A DNA stretch of 64,000 bases from assembly GCF_014697615.1 (NCBI RefSeq), contig NZ_JACJSD010000009.1:62001-126000 (forward strand), written 5' to 3'. The stretch comes from Nostoc sp. FACHB-280. Its GTDB lineage: Bacteria > Cyanobacteriota > Cyanobacteriia > Cyanobacteriales > Nostocaceae. The notes beneath the pieces are model-generated. The model was not told where the DNA came from. It ran no database searches and saw nothing but the letters and a program-made list of their open reading frames with translations. The first letter of the stretch is position 1; every line of letters starts with the position of its first letter. This document shows positions 34,416-43,180 of the stretch, piece by piece. Both the position numbers and the translations under genes were made by a program.

Positions 34416-35180
34416 TTATTTTGATACTTGAATTGCTAAATGCAGTGGGAAATCTAGCAAGGGGCTAAAGAAAGATTCATCTAATGCAATATGCTCAGGA
34501 GTGACACGTAACTCTTTAAGAGATGGCATTGTCGTAAAACTCGCAATCTGCAAACAATGAAAGTAATCTTCTAGAGTTTTGTGAATCAGTTGTACATTGA
34601 GCCAAGAATCATCACGTTTCCAAATTTGGCCAGGAAATAGCTGATCTCTTTTGCTAAAGTAACCTTTCCCCTCAACTTGAAAATAAAAAGGATATTCTGG
34701 CTCACGCATATATGGAAAACAAGGATGAGGAATGCTGAAGATAAATCGACCACCAGGACGTAGTATGCGTGCAATTTCTTTCATACATTCCTGAGTTTGA
34801 GCAATTGTTAAATAGTTAAATAAAAAAACGGCAACAACTAAATCAAATTCCTCATTACCAAACTGTTGGAGATTTGTTGCACATCCAATTTCATATTTAA
34901 TCCCTAAAGGATTTTCTAATTCTTGCAAGCGTGCTGCTTCAATCATCTTTTGGGAAACATCTAACCCATATACTTGCGCTGCTCCCCGTCGGCTTAACTC
35001 TCGTGTACAGTAACCTTCACCACAGCCTAAATCCAGCACTTGCAGTTGATGAATAGGTTCGCACATTTCTAACACAATAGGACGTGCGGTAAAGTCTGAA
35101 AGAGAAAGGGGCTGTTGTCTCACCCACTCGGATGCAGTGTGATTGTAAAGATTTACAGTGGTGCTTTTGTTATTAACCAT
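34416..35180 (-). CDS. Class I SAM-dependent methyltransferase
   Basis: The 254-residue protein has the SAM-binding motif VLDLGCGEGYCTREL, the acidic GLDVSQKMIEAAR motif II and FDLVVAVFLFNYL. A family-specific C-terminal region starts at the YMREPEYPFYF segment. It transfers a methyl group to an unknown small molecule. The operon context is a DHDPS-like aldolase upstream and a diiron oxygenase downstream (six-base gap), suggesting successive tailoring of one metabolite. Confidence 0.85.
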   Translation of the reverse strand: MVNNKSTTVNLYNHTASEWVRQQPLSLSDFTARPIVLEMCEPIHQLQVLDLGCGEGYCTRELSRRGAAQVYGLDVSQKMIEAARLQELENPLGIKYEIGCATNLQQFGNEEFDLVVAVFLFNYLTIAQTQECMKEIARILRPGGRFIFSIPHPCFPYMREPEYPFYFQVEGKGYFSKRDQLFPGQIWKRDDSWLNVQLIHKTLEDYFHCLQIASFTTMPSLKELRVTPEHIALDESFFSPLLDFPLHLAIQVSK

Positions 35181-35294
35181 TGCTAATTTTTAATTATTTA
35201 TTTGGGCAAATGATGAAAAAATATCATTTTCACCCAAAAAATGTTGAGCAATTACATTGTTAACACTGGCTAATTTGAGATATTGAGAGTGTTT

Positions 35295-36188
35295 TTACTG
35301 ATTTTTAGAATTACATATATTTACGTTGTTTTCAATGCCTCGACTGGAGCATTCATTAATACCATAGCTACGAATTTTGGCACAAAAAATTATCTCTCGA
35401 TGTTTTAAAATAGCTTTCCTCACTGCTAATCCGCCTTGATATTCGTATTGTAGTAAAGGTAAATAACGCTCATACTCTTGAGTAGCTTCTACTAATTTAC
35501 CCCTACGAAAATACTCCATAATTGTCAGTAAATGTTCTGGGTAAGCATAACCTGTCATCAACCCGTGGCTACCGGCTTGTAGTTCTGGTAAGCAGTTTAT
35601 ACCGCCTAGTCCGCCAAAAATCCCCAAGCGATCGCCTAAACTATTACGTAATAGCCTAATTTTCTCAAATGTTGGTTCCTCTTCTAATTTAATCGCCTGT
35701 ACTTGCTCTACTTCCTCTACCAAAGTTTCGAGAAAATTCACAGATAATTTTCCTGTTAAGGGCGGATAATCTAAAACTACTAACGGCATTTGAGTAGTAA
35801 TACCAATTTCCTGATAGTGTTTTTTTACCTTTTGAATATCAGAAAATTTAGGAGGTACAACCAACAAACCCTTAGCACCTAATTCAGACATTTTAACACC
35901 AAAATTTGCGGCTGAATCGGCTTTGCCACCTACTCCTACCACTACAGGCACACGATTTTTTACTTGCCGTAAGACAACTTCTGCTACACGTAAACGCTCT
36001 TGAGTTGTTAATTTAGATTCTTCTCCCAAGACAGTTAAGATTGCCAGTCCATGTACTTGTTTTTGAATATAAAACTCAACTAACTTCTCTAAACTTATTT
36101 CGTCTAATTCACCTTTTGTATTGAATGGTGTGACTAAAACGGCGTAAAGATTGGGTGCTAAAAAATTGTGTGTAAAAAATTTTTCCAT
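35295..36188 (-). CDS. Dihydrodipicolinate synthase/N-acetylneuraminate lyase family aldolase
   Basis: The 297-residue (beta/alpha)8 aldolase has AVLVTPFNTKGELD at the N-terminus, LTVLGEESKLT (variant of the usual GTTGE motif), VVVGVGG, the Tyr141 in LDYPP, and the Schiff-base Lys167 in AIKLEEEPT. The divergent substrate loop suggests it is not the housekeeping DapA but an aldolase for another keto acid. The last 30 residues are unlike the family. It is probably transcribed with the methyltransferase (114 bases downstream) and the diiron enzyme. Confidence 0.8.
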   Translation of the reverse strand: MEKFFTHNFLAPNLYAVLVTPFNTKGELDEISLEKLVEFYIQKQVHGLAILTVLGEESKLTTQERLRVAEVVLRQVKNRVPVVVGVGGKADSAANFGVKMSELGAKGLLVVPPKFSDIQKVKKHYQEIGITTQMPLVVLDYPPLTGKLSVNFLETLVEEVEQVQAIKLEEEPTFEKIRLLRNSLGDRLGIFGGLGGINCLPELQAGSHGLMTGYAYPEHLLTIMEYFRRGKLVEATQEYERYLPLLQYEYQGGLAVRKAILKHREIIFCAKIRSYGINECSSRGIENNVNICNSKNQ

Positions 36189-36415
36189 TAGCTAGATAAA
36201 AACTAATCTCACAAAGGTAAATGTAATTACTTTCTAACAATATTTTTATCTAGCGCAAATATTAATTATACTTATTTGCTTGGGTCTATTTATTACATCT
36301 AGTTTAAAAAGTTATTTTTTATGATCTCAGCTAAATTACTTATAATATTAATCTTGTTAATGTATTGTATTGCAAAAATAATTATTAATAGTTTAGTTGC
36401 CCATAACTAAAAATT

Positions 36416-36435
36416 GCCAAGGCGTTAACCTTGGC
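36416..36435. terminator. Hairpin terminator downstream of the Ser-rich protein gene
   Basis: GCCAAGG (36416-36422) pairs with CCTTGGC (36429-36435), with T runs on both sides (GGCTTTTTC on plus, AATTTTTAG on minus). It lies 71 bases beyond the stop of the minus-strand gene at 36507. The remaining 36189-36506 sequence is AT-rich and shows nothing else. Confidence 0.6.
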
Positions 36436-36506
36436 TTTTTCAGATTAATTATTTTTATATTTCTTGTAGCTTAGACATCTTGTCCAAGCTAATATTGAAA
36501 ATGGCA

Positions 36507-37154
36507 TTATTTATCTTGCAGTAGTTGGTTCACTTGTTGTCCGCGACGACCTGTTTTAATTTCATAGCGGCGGGTTAAGTTGTCTTGGTAGTTAATATCT
36601 CTAGCCGCAGCAGCGTTAACAAAAGCATCGCAATTTTTACCTTGAACCACAGTTGAAGAACTACTGCTATTTTCTTCGTTGCGGTTGGTGCGACTATCAC
36701 GAGATTCACTATTATTTTGACTACCTTGACTCGCACCACTACCGCTAACGCCAATTCCCAAAATGCTGACACCTCCGCCACCGCCATCATTATGACTACG
36801 AGAAGAACTGGAACGAGTGCTAGTAGAAGTTGCTAAAGCAATTTTGCTGGAACTCGTGCGGGTGTTGTTACCTAAGCCAACATCACTACACAAAGCGCGG
36901 GGGTCATTGGCGAGAGTGTTGTGGTCAACCCAAGACTGATGGTCGCCTAAGCCTTGAATTTCACTATTACCTACTGGGTTGCTGGGTGTGCTGGGTGTAG
37001 ATTTATTCACATTACCGACAGCCCCAGGAACCACATCAGTGGGGCGGAATATTCCAGATGGTCTAACATCAAAGGGGCCAGCAAAAGCAGGAAATGTCGT
37101 GGTCAAAAGTGCAGTAGCAGTCAATAAAGAACTGGTGATATGGCTGAATTTCAT
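36507..37154 (-). CDS. Secreted Ser/Asn/Gly-rich hypothetical protein
   Basis: The family is not recognised. The 215-residue protein has a clean signal peptide (cleavage expected after AFA, near residue 25). A Pro/Thr/Asn segment follows, then a low-complexity Ser-rich stretch (about 100-170) with a run of five glycines, and a basic C-terminal region (DAFVNAAAARDINYQDNLTRRYEIKTGRRG). Two cysteines (in ALCSDVG and GKNCDAF) may form a disulfide. RBS AGGAG lies about 10 bases before the ATG. Probably exported to the periplasm or surface; function unknown. Confidence 0.65.
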   Translation of the reverse strand: MKFSHITSSLLTATALLTTTFPAFAGPFDVRPSGIFRPTDVVPGAVGNVNKSTPSTPSNPVGNSEIQGLGDHQSWVDHNTLANDPRALCSDVGLGNNTRTSSSKIALATSTSTRSSSSRSHNDGGGGGVSILGIGVSGSGASQGSQNNSESRDSRTNRNEENSSSSSTVVQGKNCDAFVNAAAARDINYQDNLTRRYEIKTGRRGQQVNQLLQDK

Positions 37155-37283
37155 AATCTGGTCTCCTAATATTTTCGTGTTTGTTGCTTGGGTTTAACCC
37201 CTTCACTAACTCAATAGGTTGACCTAGATTTTTTTATGCAGCCTCTTGGCAGATTTTTGCAAAATTTCCCCTATCTAAGATTA

Positions 37284-38159
37284 TTAACAACGTCCCGAAC
37301 GTGGGAGCATAAACTTCTGTCCTTCAGCCGCAAACTCGCCTCGAACCATCAGCACGCCATCGTCTAGTTTATGGGGAAAAGCTTCAATCTGTTCTATATC
37401 TAGCAATTCTGGACTAAAGTAGATGAACACTTCTTCAATGCTGTAGGGGATGCGTGCCAGAATTTCTGTTAAGGGATAGATTTGTGGTGCAACTAAATCA
37501 AAAATATGCAATTGCTGGTTTTCTCTGCTCATACAGCTAATTAAATCTAAATCGGCTGCATAATATAAACTTCTGCCACCTTCGTTAAAGCAGAATAAGG
37601 GTTTTTCGTTAAAAATTCCAACGATGTGAGAAACAGGCGATCGCACTTCTAACAATCTGTGCAATAATTCTAAATCTTGATGATCAGCAATATCTAACAC
37701 TCGAAAGCCGTTGCTGCCAGCTTGTAACTTACACTTGGTTTGAAATAAGTATTCTGGAATAATGCGAAAACCAAAGGGCGTGTAAATTTCTGGGTTGGAT
37801 GTAGTTAAGACAAGAGTTTTATATAATTGGTCGCAATATTTTAATACCTCTGTCATTACTTCACGGTAATAGCCGCGTCTTTGAAATTCTGGATGGGTAG
37901 CAACAGCATGAATTCCTCCGACTGTCAGAGTCTGACTCATGATTTGCATTGGAATTTCCAATACTCCTACATGACTAATTGCTATATCGTTCTGAAACTT
38001 GATAAATGGAGTGGAAGCACTTTCCCAAGATACACCTAATCGCTGAATTTGTTCTGCTCCATCCCTAATACCAGGAAACACAAGTTCTAGTAAGTTAAAT
38101 AACTGTTCACTAATATCTGTGTTTTCAGCAAATGAGCGTTTAAAACGATATTGACTCAT
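37284..38159 (-). CDS. GNAT family N-acetyltransferase
   Basis: The 291-residue protein has the GNAT acetyl-CoA loop in GGIHAVATHPEFQRRGYYREVM (residues about 84-105), preceded by the beta strand with HVGVLEIPM. The C-terminal half is a second, less conserved domain, as in Eis-like or two-domain GNATs. It transfers acetyl groups to an unknown amine. There is no operon partner. Confidence 0.78.
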   Translation of the reverse strand: MSQYRFKRSFAENTDISEQLFNLLELVFPGIRDGAEQIQRLGVSWESASTPFIKFQNDIAISHVGVLEIPMQIMSQTLTVGGIHAVATHPEFQRRGYYREVMTEVLKYCDQLYKTLVLTTSNPEIYTPFGFRIIPEYLFQTKCKLQAGSNGFRVLDIADHQDLELLHRLLEVRSPVSHIVGIFNEKPLFCFNEGGRSLYYAADLDLISCMSRENQQLHIFDLVAPQIYPLTEILARIPYSIEEVFIYFSPELLDIEQIEAFPHKLDDGVLMVRGEFAAEGQKFMLPRSGRC

Positions 38160-38330
38160 AGCTTATCCTATTGTGAATGATTAGACTGAGTATTACTGTC
38201 TGGGTTTGGAGGCTGTCAAACCTTTTAAATAAAGTAATGTCTCAATTTGTATATATTAGTTACGAAAATATGGGTTATTTAGGGCTTTTGGGATTAATAG
38301 AGCCATCAACCTTGTTGCTTCTACTGAATT

Positions 38331-38915
38331 ATGCAGTATCCTTTGGAACTTACATTTAAATTTTGGGCATTAGCACCGCAAATTTCTATTGTTAACGCTC
38401 AGGGTAATTTAGTTTTTTACGTTAAACAGAAACTTTTTAAGCTCAAAGAAGCTATAACAGTTTTTGCTGATGCTGAACAAACTAACCCCCTATACTACAT
38501 CAAAGCCGATCGCATTATTGATTTCTCGGCTCGTTATGAATTTAGCGACACTAACGGGACAACTATCGGTGCAGTCAAACGTCGGGGTTTAAAATCTATT
38601 TGGCGGGCGCGTTATGACATTTTTGATGGCGAAAATACTTATTTAACTATCCAAGAGAAAAATCCTTGGGTGAAGGTTGCAGATGCTTTATTTGCAGAAA
38701 TTCCTGTTTTAGGTATGTTTACGGGTTTTGTGTTTAACCCTGTCTATTTGGTGAGTCGGGCGGATGGTACGGTGGTAATGCGGTTAGAGAAAATTCCGAC
38801 TTTCTTGTCGCGGAAATTTATGATTAAAGCTGTTGATCAAGTTAGCGATCGCGAAGAACAACAGATTTTGTTAAGTTTAATTATGATGCTGCTATTAGAA
38901 AAAAATCGTGGCTAA
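38331..38915 (+). CDS. LURP-one-related/scramblase-like family protein
   Basis: The 194-residue beta-rich protein has the order expected of LURP-one-related proteins: QISIVNAQGNLVFYVKQKLFKLKEAITVF, then RIIDFSARYEF, YDIFDGENTYLTIQEKN, and a hydrophobic segment VLGMFTGFVFNPVYLVSRADGTVVMRLEK. The family shares the fold of phospholipid scramblases and Tubby, and probably binds lipid at a membrane. Function unknown. It is convergent with the amidase gene, separated by a hairpin. Confidence 0.65.
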   Translation: MQYPLELTFKFWALAPQISIVNAQGNLVFYVKQKLFKLKEAITVFADAEQTNPLYYIKADRIIDFSARYEFSDTNGTTIGAVKRRGLKSIWRARYDIFDGENTYLTIQEKNPWVKVADALFAEIPVLGMFTGFVFNPVYLVSRADGTVVMRLEKIPTFLSRKFMIKAVDQVSDREEQQILLSLIMMLLLEKNRG

Positions 38916-38921
38916 TGCCAG

Positions 38922-38950
38922 CAGGCAAAATAAAACTTTTATTTTGCCTG
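38922..38950. terminator. Bidirectional terminator between convergent genes
   Basis: The inverted repeat CAGGCAAAATAAAA (38922-38935) and its complement (38937-38950) flank one base. T-rich tracts on both strands make it fit termination of both the LURP-like gene and the amidase gene. Confidence 0.65.
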
Positions 38951-38966
38951 TCTTTATTGCTAATTA

Positions 38967-39911
38967 TTAGCCAATTAATTTTTGCCAAGTATTTGGCCCA
39001 ATAATTCCATCAGCAGTTAAACCATTTTGCTGCTGATATTTCTTAATTGCTGCTTCTGTTTGTGGCCCGTAAATCCCATCAGCTTCTACACCGACACGGT
39101 ATTGTAGATATCTCACAACTGTTCCACCAGCATGGTTTGGGCGGATGATGCGTTTAGCCAAAATCAAATTAATTGCATTCCATGTAGATGTATTAGCCAC
39201 ACCTGATGGGGCTATTCCGACAATTTTTTGGAAGTTTTCTACAGCAGAACTCGTGATTTCGCCCAATACATTATCTTCTACCAAAGCTTTACCATTTTTA
39301 TCGGTAATTTTTAACCGATTTAAAGCTTTTTGTAATCGAAGAGTTGTCGTATCAACATTCTGTTCTTCATCTGGTACAGGCGGAACAGGAGTAGTTGGTA
39401 CTTTACCAGTTAAACCTTTGACAATAGCGTTAGCCATTGCTTCCCCGTTATAGAGATTCACATCTTTTTGCGAGTCGATAAAGCAACCTTCAACTAAAAT
39501 CGCAGGCATATTAGTATTTCTAATTACAAATAAGTGCGAACCACTTTTAACACCGCGATTAAAAAATCCTAATTTGACAATTTCATCTAGTACAGGCTTT
39601 GCTATTTTTCTACTTGTTTCACTACCCGCAAAAACTTCTGTACCGTTGGCTTGACCGTTAAATGAATTAAAATGTATAGATACAAAAACATCTACTCGGT
39701 TAGCATTGGCTTTATTTACTCTTTGAGAAAGTGAATCTTTTACCGAGGAACTAGGCCGATCTGGCTTACAGGATATAACTTCATGTCCCAAGGCTTTGAG
39801 TTTCTCTATAACTTTAGTACCAACTTCTAATGTTAAATTATCTTCTATTTTGATGCCTCTAGCACCTGTATCTGGTGGAGAGTTATGTCCGATATCAATT
39901 CCAAATTTCAT
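38967..39911 (-). CDS. N-acetylmuramoyl-L-alanine amidase (Amidase_3) with peptidoglycan-binding domains
   Basis: The 314-residue protein starts directly with the Amidase_3 domain (about 1-172): zinc ligands His9 in GIDIGHN, Glu near residue 29 (LTLEVG), His in VSIHFNS, and catalytic Glu in AILVEGCFID. After a Pro-rich linker (PTTPVPPVPDEEQN) come one weaker (about 185-250) and one clear (about 265-314, ADGIYGPQTEAAIKKYQQQ...GIIGPNTWQ) PG_binding_1 domain. No signal peptide is visible, which is odd for a cell-wall enzyme; it could be exported by another route or act on endolysosome-like prey material. Confidence 0.85.
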   Translation of the reverse strand: MKFGIDIGHNSPPDTGARGIKIEDNLTLEVGTKVIEKLKALGHEVISCKPDRPSSSVKDSLSQRVNKANANRVDVFVSIHFNSFNGQANGTEVFAGSETSRKIAKPVLDEIVKLGFFNRGVKSGSHLFVIRNTNMPAILVEGCFIDSQKDVNLYNGEAMANAIVKGLTGKVPTTPVPPVPDEEQNVDTTTLRLQKALNRLKITDKNGKALVEDNVLGEITSSAVENFQKIVGIAPSGVANTSTWNAINLILAKRIIRPNHAGGTVVRYLQYRVGVEADGIYGPQTEAAIKKYQQQNGLTADGIIGPNTWQKLIG

Positions 39912-40474
39912 GCGCTGTTCCTTGTTTTTATTTGATACTAATTTACGGCTTAAAAGCCTATAACCTTGCTTTTAAGCAATCTATATTTTCCTAAATATAC
40001 TATTTACAATAAACTTCTACTTATGCCACTGTTATTTTAACAAACACTAATTGTTATTTACTTTATTTATTAACCTAGACAGAATTATAATAATTTATTT
40101 ATTTTTTAATGAGAAAAAAATACACCCTCCATTGCCACATTAATAATATAGTGCAGCCAGACTAATCCATTTGATTTGAGAAGGCTGGTGAATTAAACCT
40201 CCGTATCTGGTTGCAGCAAAACAAGTTAAGAATAGCATGGGATCTAGGCTGGTTTTGCAGATGTTTAAGTTCACTTCATAACTCAAATGATAGGGACTAT
40301 CTAAGCTTATTGCACATAAACGGCAAAAATTAGCAAATAATTAATGGTTTGGCGCTAATGAAGGTGCGATCGCCGCTAAAATGCCTACTAACAGTTGTTG
40401 TGCTAACGCTTGTTAGAGATATGACATTGCAGCGCCTCAAACGAAGAGAGTTGATTTTCCAGAAATTGCGCCAG
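39912..40474. other. Intergenic stretch without recognised gene
   Basis: AT-rich up to about 40140, then ordinary composition. The frame open from 40349 to 40474 reads into the next gene but is not like a signal peptide or known protein, and holds a HIP1 site. I see no repeat, terminator or RNA here. Confidence 0.4.
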
Positions 40475-40768
40475 ATGAAATATTCTGCCCTGATATTGCT
40501 ACTCATACTCTCAAATTTCTACATTTACCCCGCTTATGCTGCTGTATGCCGTAATTACAATGGTCATCAGATTTGCATTCTCAGTATTAACCGCAGCGCC
40601 AAAAATTATTGGGAGTATCGGGCAGTTCTCAGCGTAGATGGTAAGAAAAGACCCCTGGAAGTATATAACTGCCGTCAAAAAGTCAAAATTGAGTCAGATG
40701 GGACGGTTGTACCCTGGGAAAATCAAGACCCTGGCCAGTTCATCTGTAACTTTTTCAAAAAACCCTGA
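40475..40768 (+). CDS. Small secreted hypothetical protein
   Basis: I chose the ATG at 40475 because it begins a typical signal peptide (MKYSALILLLILSNFYIYPAYA), giving 97 residues. The mature part of about 75 residues has four cysteines (AVCRNYNGHQIC, YNCRQ, FICNF) that could form two disulfides, in a small beta-rich domain. Such small Cys proteins are frequent in filamentous cyanobacteria, usually unnamed. The function is not known. It is convergent with a possible 34-residue membrane protein. Confidence 0.6.
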   Translation: MKYSALILLLILSNFYIYPAYAAVCRNYNGHQICILSINRSAKNYWEYRAVLSVDGKKRPLEVYNCRQKVKIESDGTVVPWENQDPGQFICNFFKKP

Positions 40769-40780
40769 CTTGTCTCAGTG

Positions 40781-40885
40781 TTATTTTCTCTGGGTGGCAA
40801 ACACGCAACCAATGATAAACACTGTAAACGCTACATAACCCAAGACTGTTACCCATTCTTCCCAGCTACCCAATGTATTGTTCAT
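40781..40885 (-). CDS. Possible 34-residue single-helix membrane protein
   Basis: An ATG (40885-40883) to TAA frame encodes MNNTLGSWEEWVT, then a hydrophobic helix (VLGYVAFTVFIIGCVFA) and a basic end (TQRK). The layout is that of small photosynthetic or respiratory-complex subunits, which are often missed in annotation. I cannot match it to a named subunit. The ribosome-binding site is weak (GGAGAG about 17 bases upstream). Confidence 0.4.
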   Translation of the reverse strand: MNNTLGSWEEWVTVLGYVAFTVFIIGCVFATQRK

Positions 40886-41227
40886 CCGTTGCTAAAACTA
40901 GACTCTCCATTTAAATCCTAAAGGCTGGGGTTGTTAGTTGTGCATGAATATTGTCCAAAATATAGGACGTATACCAATTCGCAATTCGCAAGTCGTAATT
41001 AAAAAATAAGGATTTATCCAAAATCCTTACACCCCATACCCTTACACCCTTTCACCCAGTTTCTACAGAGAAACTGTGTGCGTAAGTTCAAAATAGTTAG
41101 ACAAATTCCCAAAAAATTTTTCCTCGGTTTCCGGAATTCATCTTGGTGTAGTGGTATTACCTATCAGTACAGCGATTTATACAGAAACTCTATATGTAAA
41201 TTTGGGGAATATAGCCCCACTGCCTTT

Positions 41228-41262
41228 CTCAAAAGCCCGGCCATTATGGCTGGGCTTTTGAG
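41228..41262. terminator. Strong hairpin in the 40886-41506 intergenic region
   Basis: An 11-bp stem CTCAAAAGCCC / GGGCTTTTGAG (41228-41238 with 41252-41262) encloses a further GGCCA/TGGCT pair. No annotated gene ends here on either strand, so it could end a small RNA from the 41090-41220 stretch. Confidence 0.5.
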
Positions 41263-41285
41263 TGTCAGAGGTTGAGTATAAGGCA

Positions 41286-41400
41286 GGACTTACGCACAAA
41301 AATTTTCTGCGGAGACTGGGTGTAAGGGTTAAAGGGTGTGGGGTGTAAGAGTTTTGGACACATACACCCCTATACCCCTTCACCCTCCCTCAAACCTTTT
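41286..41400. repeat. GACTTACGCA-type dispersed repeat
   Basis: This copy begins GGACTTACGCACAAA (41286) and continues with GGGTGTAAGGG...GTGTGGGGTGTAAG...ACACCCC-type purine/pyrimidine tracts that can fold back on themselves. An inverted end GTGCGTAAGT occurs at 41078-41087 after a similar ACACCC tract (41025-41058), so 41078-41295 is bracketed by two family members in opposite orientation. Confidence 0.5.
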
Positions 41401-41506
41401 ATTTTGCTGATCACTGTGTCAATCTAAAAAGAATATCTCCCTTTGGAAACAAACAGACTGGTCTAGATTTTGAGTAGATTAGGAATAGACCATCCTAGAG
41501 AAAGTT

Positions 41507-42310
41507 ATGAGTGCTGAAGATTTGGTGCTAGTTGTTGGTGCTACTGGTGGAGTTGGGCAGTTAGTCGTGGGTAAGCTGTTAGAGAAGAATGTCAAGGTGC
41601 GCGTCCTGACACGAAATGCGGCAAAAGCCGAAAAAATGTTTGATAACAAAGTAGAAATTGCTGTAGGAGATATTCGGGAGGCTGACACATTACCAGCAGC
41701 GATGCCGAATATTACTCACATTATTTGTTGTACTGGCACGACTGCCTTTCCTTCAGCAAGATGGGACTTTGACCCTCAACCAAATTTCTTAGAATGGGGA
41801 CAAATTTTTCTGGACTCTGAATATCGGGAAGCTAAGGCGAAAAATACGCCGGCTAAGGTAGATGCAGAAGGGGTGAGTAACTTAGTAGCGGCTGCACCTC
41901 AAAATTTGCAACGATTTGTGTTTGTGTCTTCTTGTGGTGTTCACCGCAAGGATAAATTTCCCTTTAGTGTGCTGAATGCTTTTGGTGTATTGGATGCTAA
42001 ACAAAAAGGTGAGGCTGCGATCGCTAATTCTGGTTTACCATACACTATCATCCGCCCCGGTCGTTTAATTGACGGGCCTTTCACTTCCTATGACTTGAAT
42101 ACTCTCCTCAAAGCCACCACTAATGGTAAGTTGGGCGTAGTGTTAGGTCAAGGCGACACCTTATCAGGAGATGCCAGCCGTATCGATGTTGCCGCCGCTT
42201 GTGTAGAATCAATTTTTGTACCATCTACCACCAATAAAGCTTTTGACATCATCAATCAAGGAACTAGACCTGCTGTAATTAACTGGGAAGCACTGTTTTC
42301 TCAGTTCTAG
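41507..42310 (+). CDS. NAD(P)-binding atypical SDR (NmrA/Ycf39-like)
   Basis: The 267-residue protein has the atypical SDR cofactor loop VVGATGGVGQLVV (9-21), VFVSSCGVHRKD, and YTIIRPGRLIDGPF. It has the C-terminal NmrA-like arrangement and no classical YxxxK. Cyanobacterial and plastid relatives act as NAD(P)H-sensing or assembly factors, e.g. of photosystem II or chlorophyll metabolism. Specific role unknown. Single gene. Confidence 0.78.
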   Translation: MSAEDLVLVVGATGGVGQLVVGKLLEKNVKVRVLTRNAAKAEKMFDNKVEIAVGDIREADTLPAAMPNITHIICCTGTTAFPSARWDFDPQPNFLEWGQIFLDSEYREAKAKNTPAKVDAEGVSNLVAAAPQNLQRFVFVSSCGVHRKDKFPFSVLNAFGVLDAKQKGEAAIANSGLPYTIIRPGRLIDGPFTSYDLNTLLKATTNGKLGVVLGQGDTLSGDASRIDVAAACVESIFVPSTTNKAFDIINQGTRPAVINWEALFSQF

Positions 42311-42424
42311 CAAAGTGCTGAGTGCTGAGTCAAAACCTAGTAATTTCAATGCTTTGAGTAATCGATACTGTCCTAGCCTATATGACTACGACTATAACTG
42401 AAACTAGGGAGTAGGAAGTGGGGA

Positions 42425-43078
42425 GTGGCGGAAACACATAAATTATTTCATCACTGGCAACACACACTGGAATTTTTTGGCGTTGACCAAGATAAAATAG
42501 CCACAACTTTTACTCAAATAGTTGACGCATATAATACCTCTGGGCGTTATTACCATACACTGCAACATATTGATGATGTGTTGTATAACATTCAAGCTTT
42601 GCAAGCTTATGCTCAAAATTTGCCTGTTGTACAGCTTGCGGCTTGGTTTCATGATGTGGTTTATGATTCTCAAGCGCCAGATAACGAAGCTAAAAGTGCT
42701 GAATATGCTGGACAGGTGTTAACTTATTTGGCAATTCCGCTAAATCAAATCACAACTGTTCAGCGTCTCATTCTCAACACTAAACATCATCAAGCAGCTA
42801 GTGACGATATTGATAGCCAAATTTTATTAGATGCTGATTTGGCAATTTTAGCTGCTGACTCTGTTGATTATCAAAAATATGCTCACGCCATTCGTCAAGA
42901 ATACGCTTGGGTAACAGAAACAGAATATATTCAAGGGCGCAAACAAGTCTTAGAAAAATTTTTGCAAAGACAGCGTATATATTTTACACCTCTAATGTTT
43001 GAGGTGGCCGAAGCAACTGCCAGAGCTAACTTGCAAGCAGAAATTCACAGCCTTTCTAGTAAAATTCCTGAGAAATAA
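42425..43078 (+). CDS. HD-domain metal-dependent phosphohydrolase family protein
   Basis: The 217-residue protein begins at GTG (MAETHKLF). The HD-type pattern is present as GRYYHTLQHIDDVL (His), AAWFHDVVYD (His-Asp), IQRLILNTKHH (His) and LLDADLAILA (Asp). These predicted hydrolases, sometimes misnamed after NMDA receptor subunits, act on an unknown nucleotide or phosphoester. Convergent with the P450 gene across a double hairpin. Confidence 0.75.
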   Translation: MAETHKLFHHWQHTLEFFGVDQDKIATTFTQIVDAYNTSGRYYHTLQHIDDVLYNIQALQAYAQNLPVVQLAAWFHDVVYDSQAPDNEAKSAEYAGQVLTYLAIPLNQITTVQRLILNTKHHQAASDDIDSQILLDADLAILAADSVDYQKYAHAIRQEYAWVTETEYIQGRKQVLEKFLQRQRIYFTPLMFEVAEATARANLQAEIHSLSSKIPEK

Positions 43079-43111
43079 TGTAGAGGGACATAAATAATTG
43101 TAATTAAGTCA

Positions 43112-43179
43112 GCTTATTGAGCATTTCGACTTCGCTCAATGCTCAATAAGCACGTACACTGAGCGAAGTCGAAGTGTAC
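43112..43179. terminator. Double hairpin between convergent genes
   Basis: A 14-bp perfect stem (43112-43125 with 43138-43151; loop TCGACTTCGCTC) is followed by a second (43154-43160 with 43173-43179; loop GAGCGAAGTCGA). The two loops are complementary inverted copies, so one long alternative fold is also possible. Contains the dispersed CACTGAGCGAAGTCGAAGTG repeat; likely a bidirectional terminator. Confidence 0.55.
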
Positions 43180-43180
43180 A

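Noticed and set aside
38177-38359. 60-residue plus-strand frame upstream of the LURP-like gene
   Set aside because: No start signal or family pattern; overlaps the real gene start.
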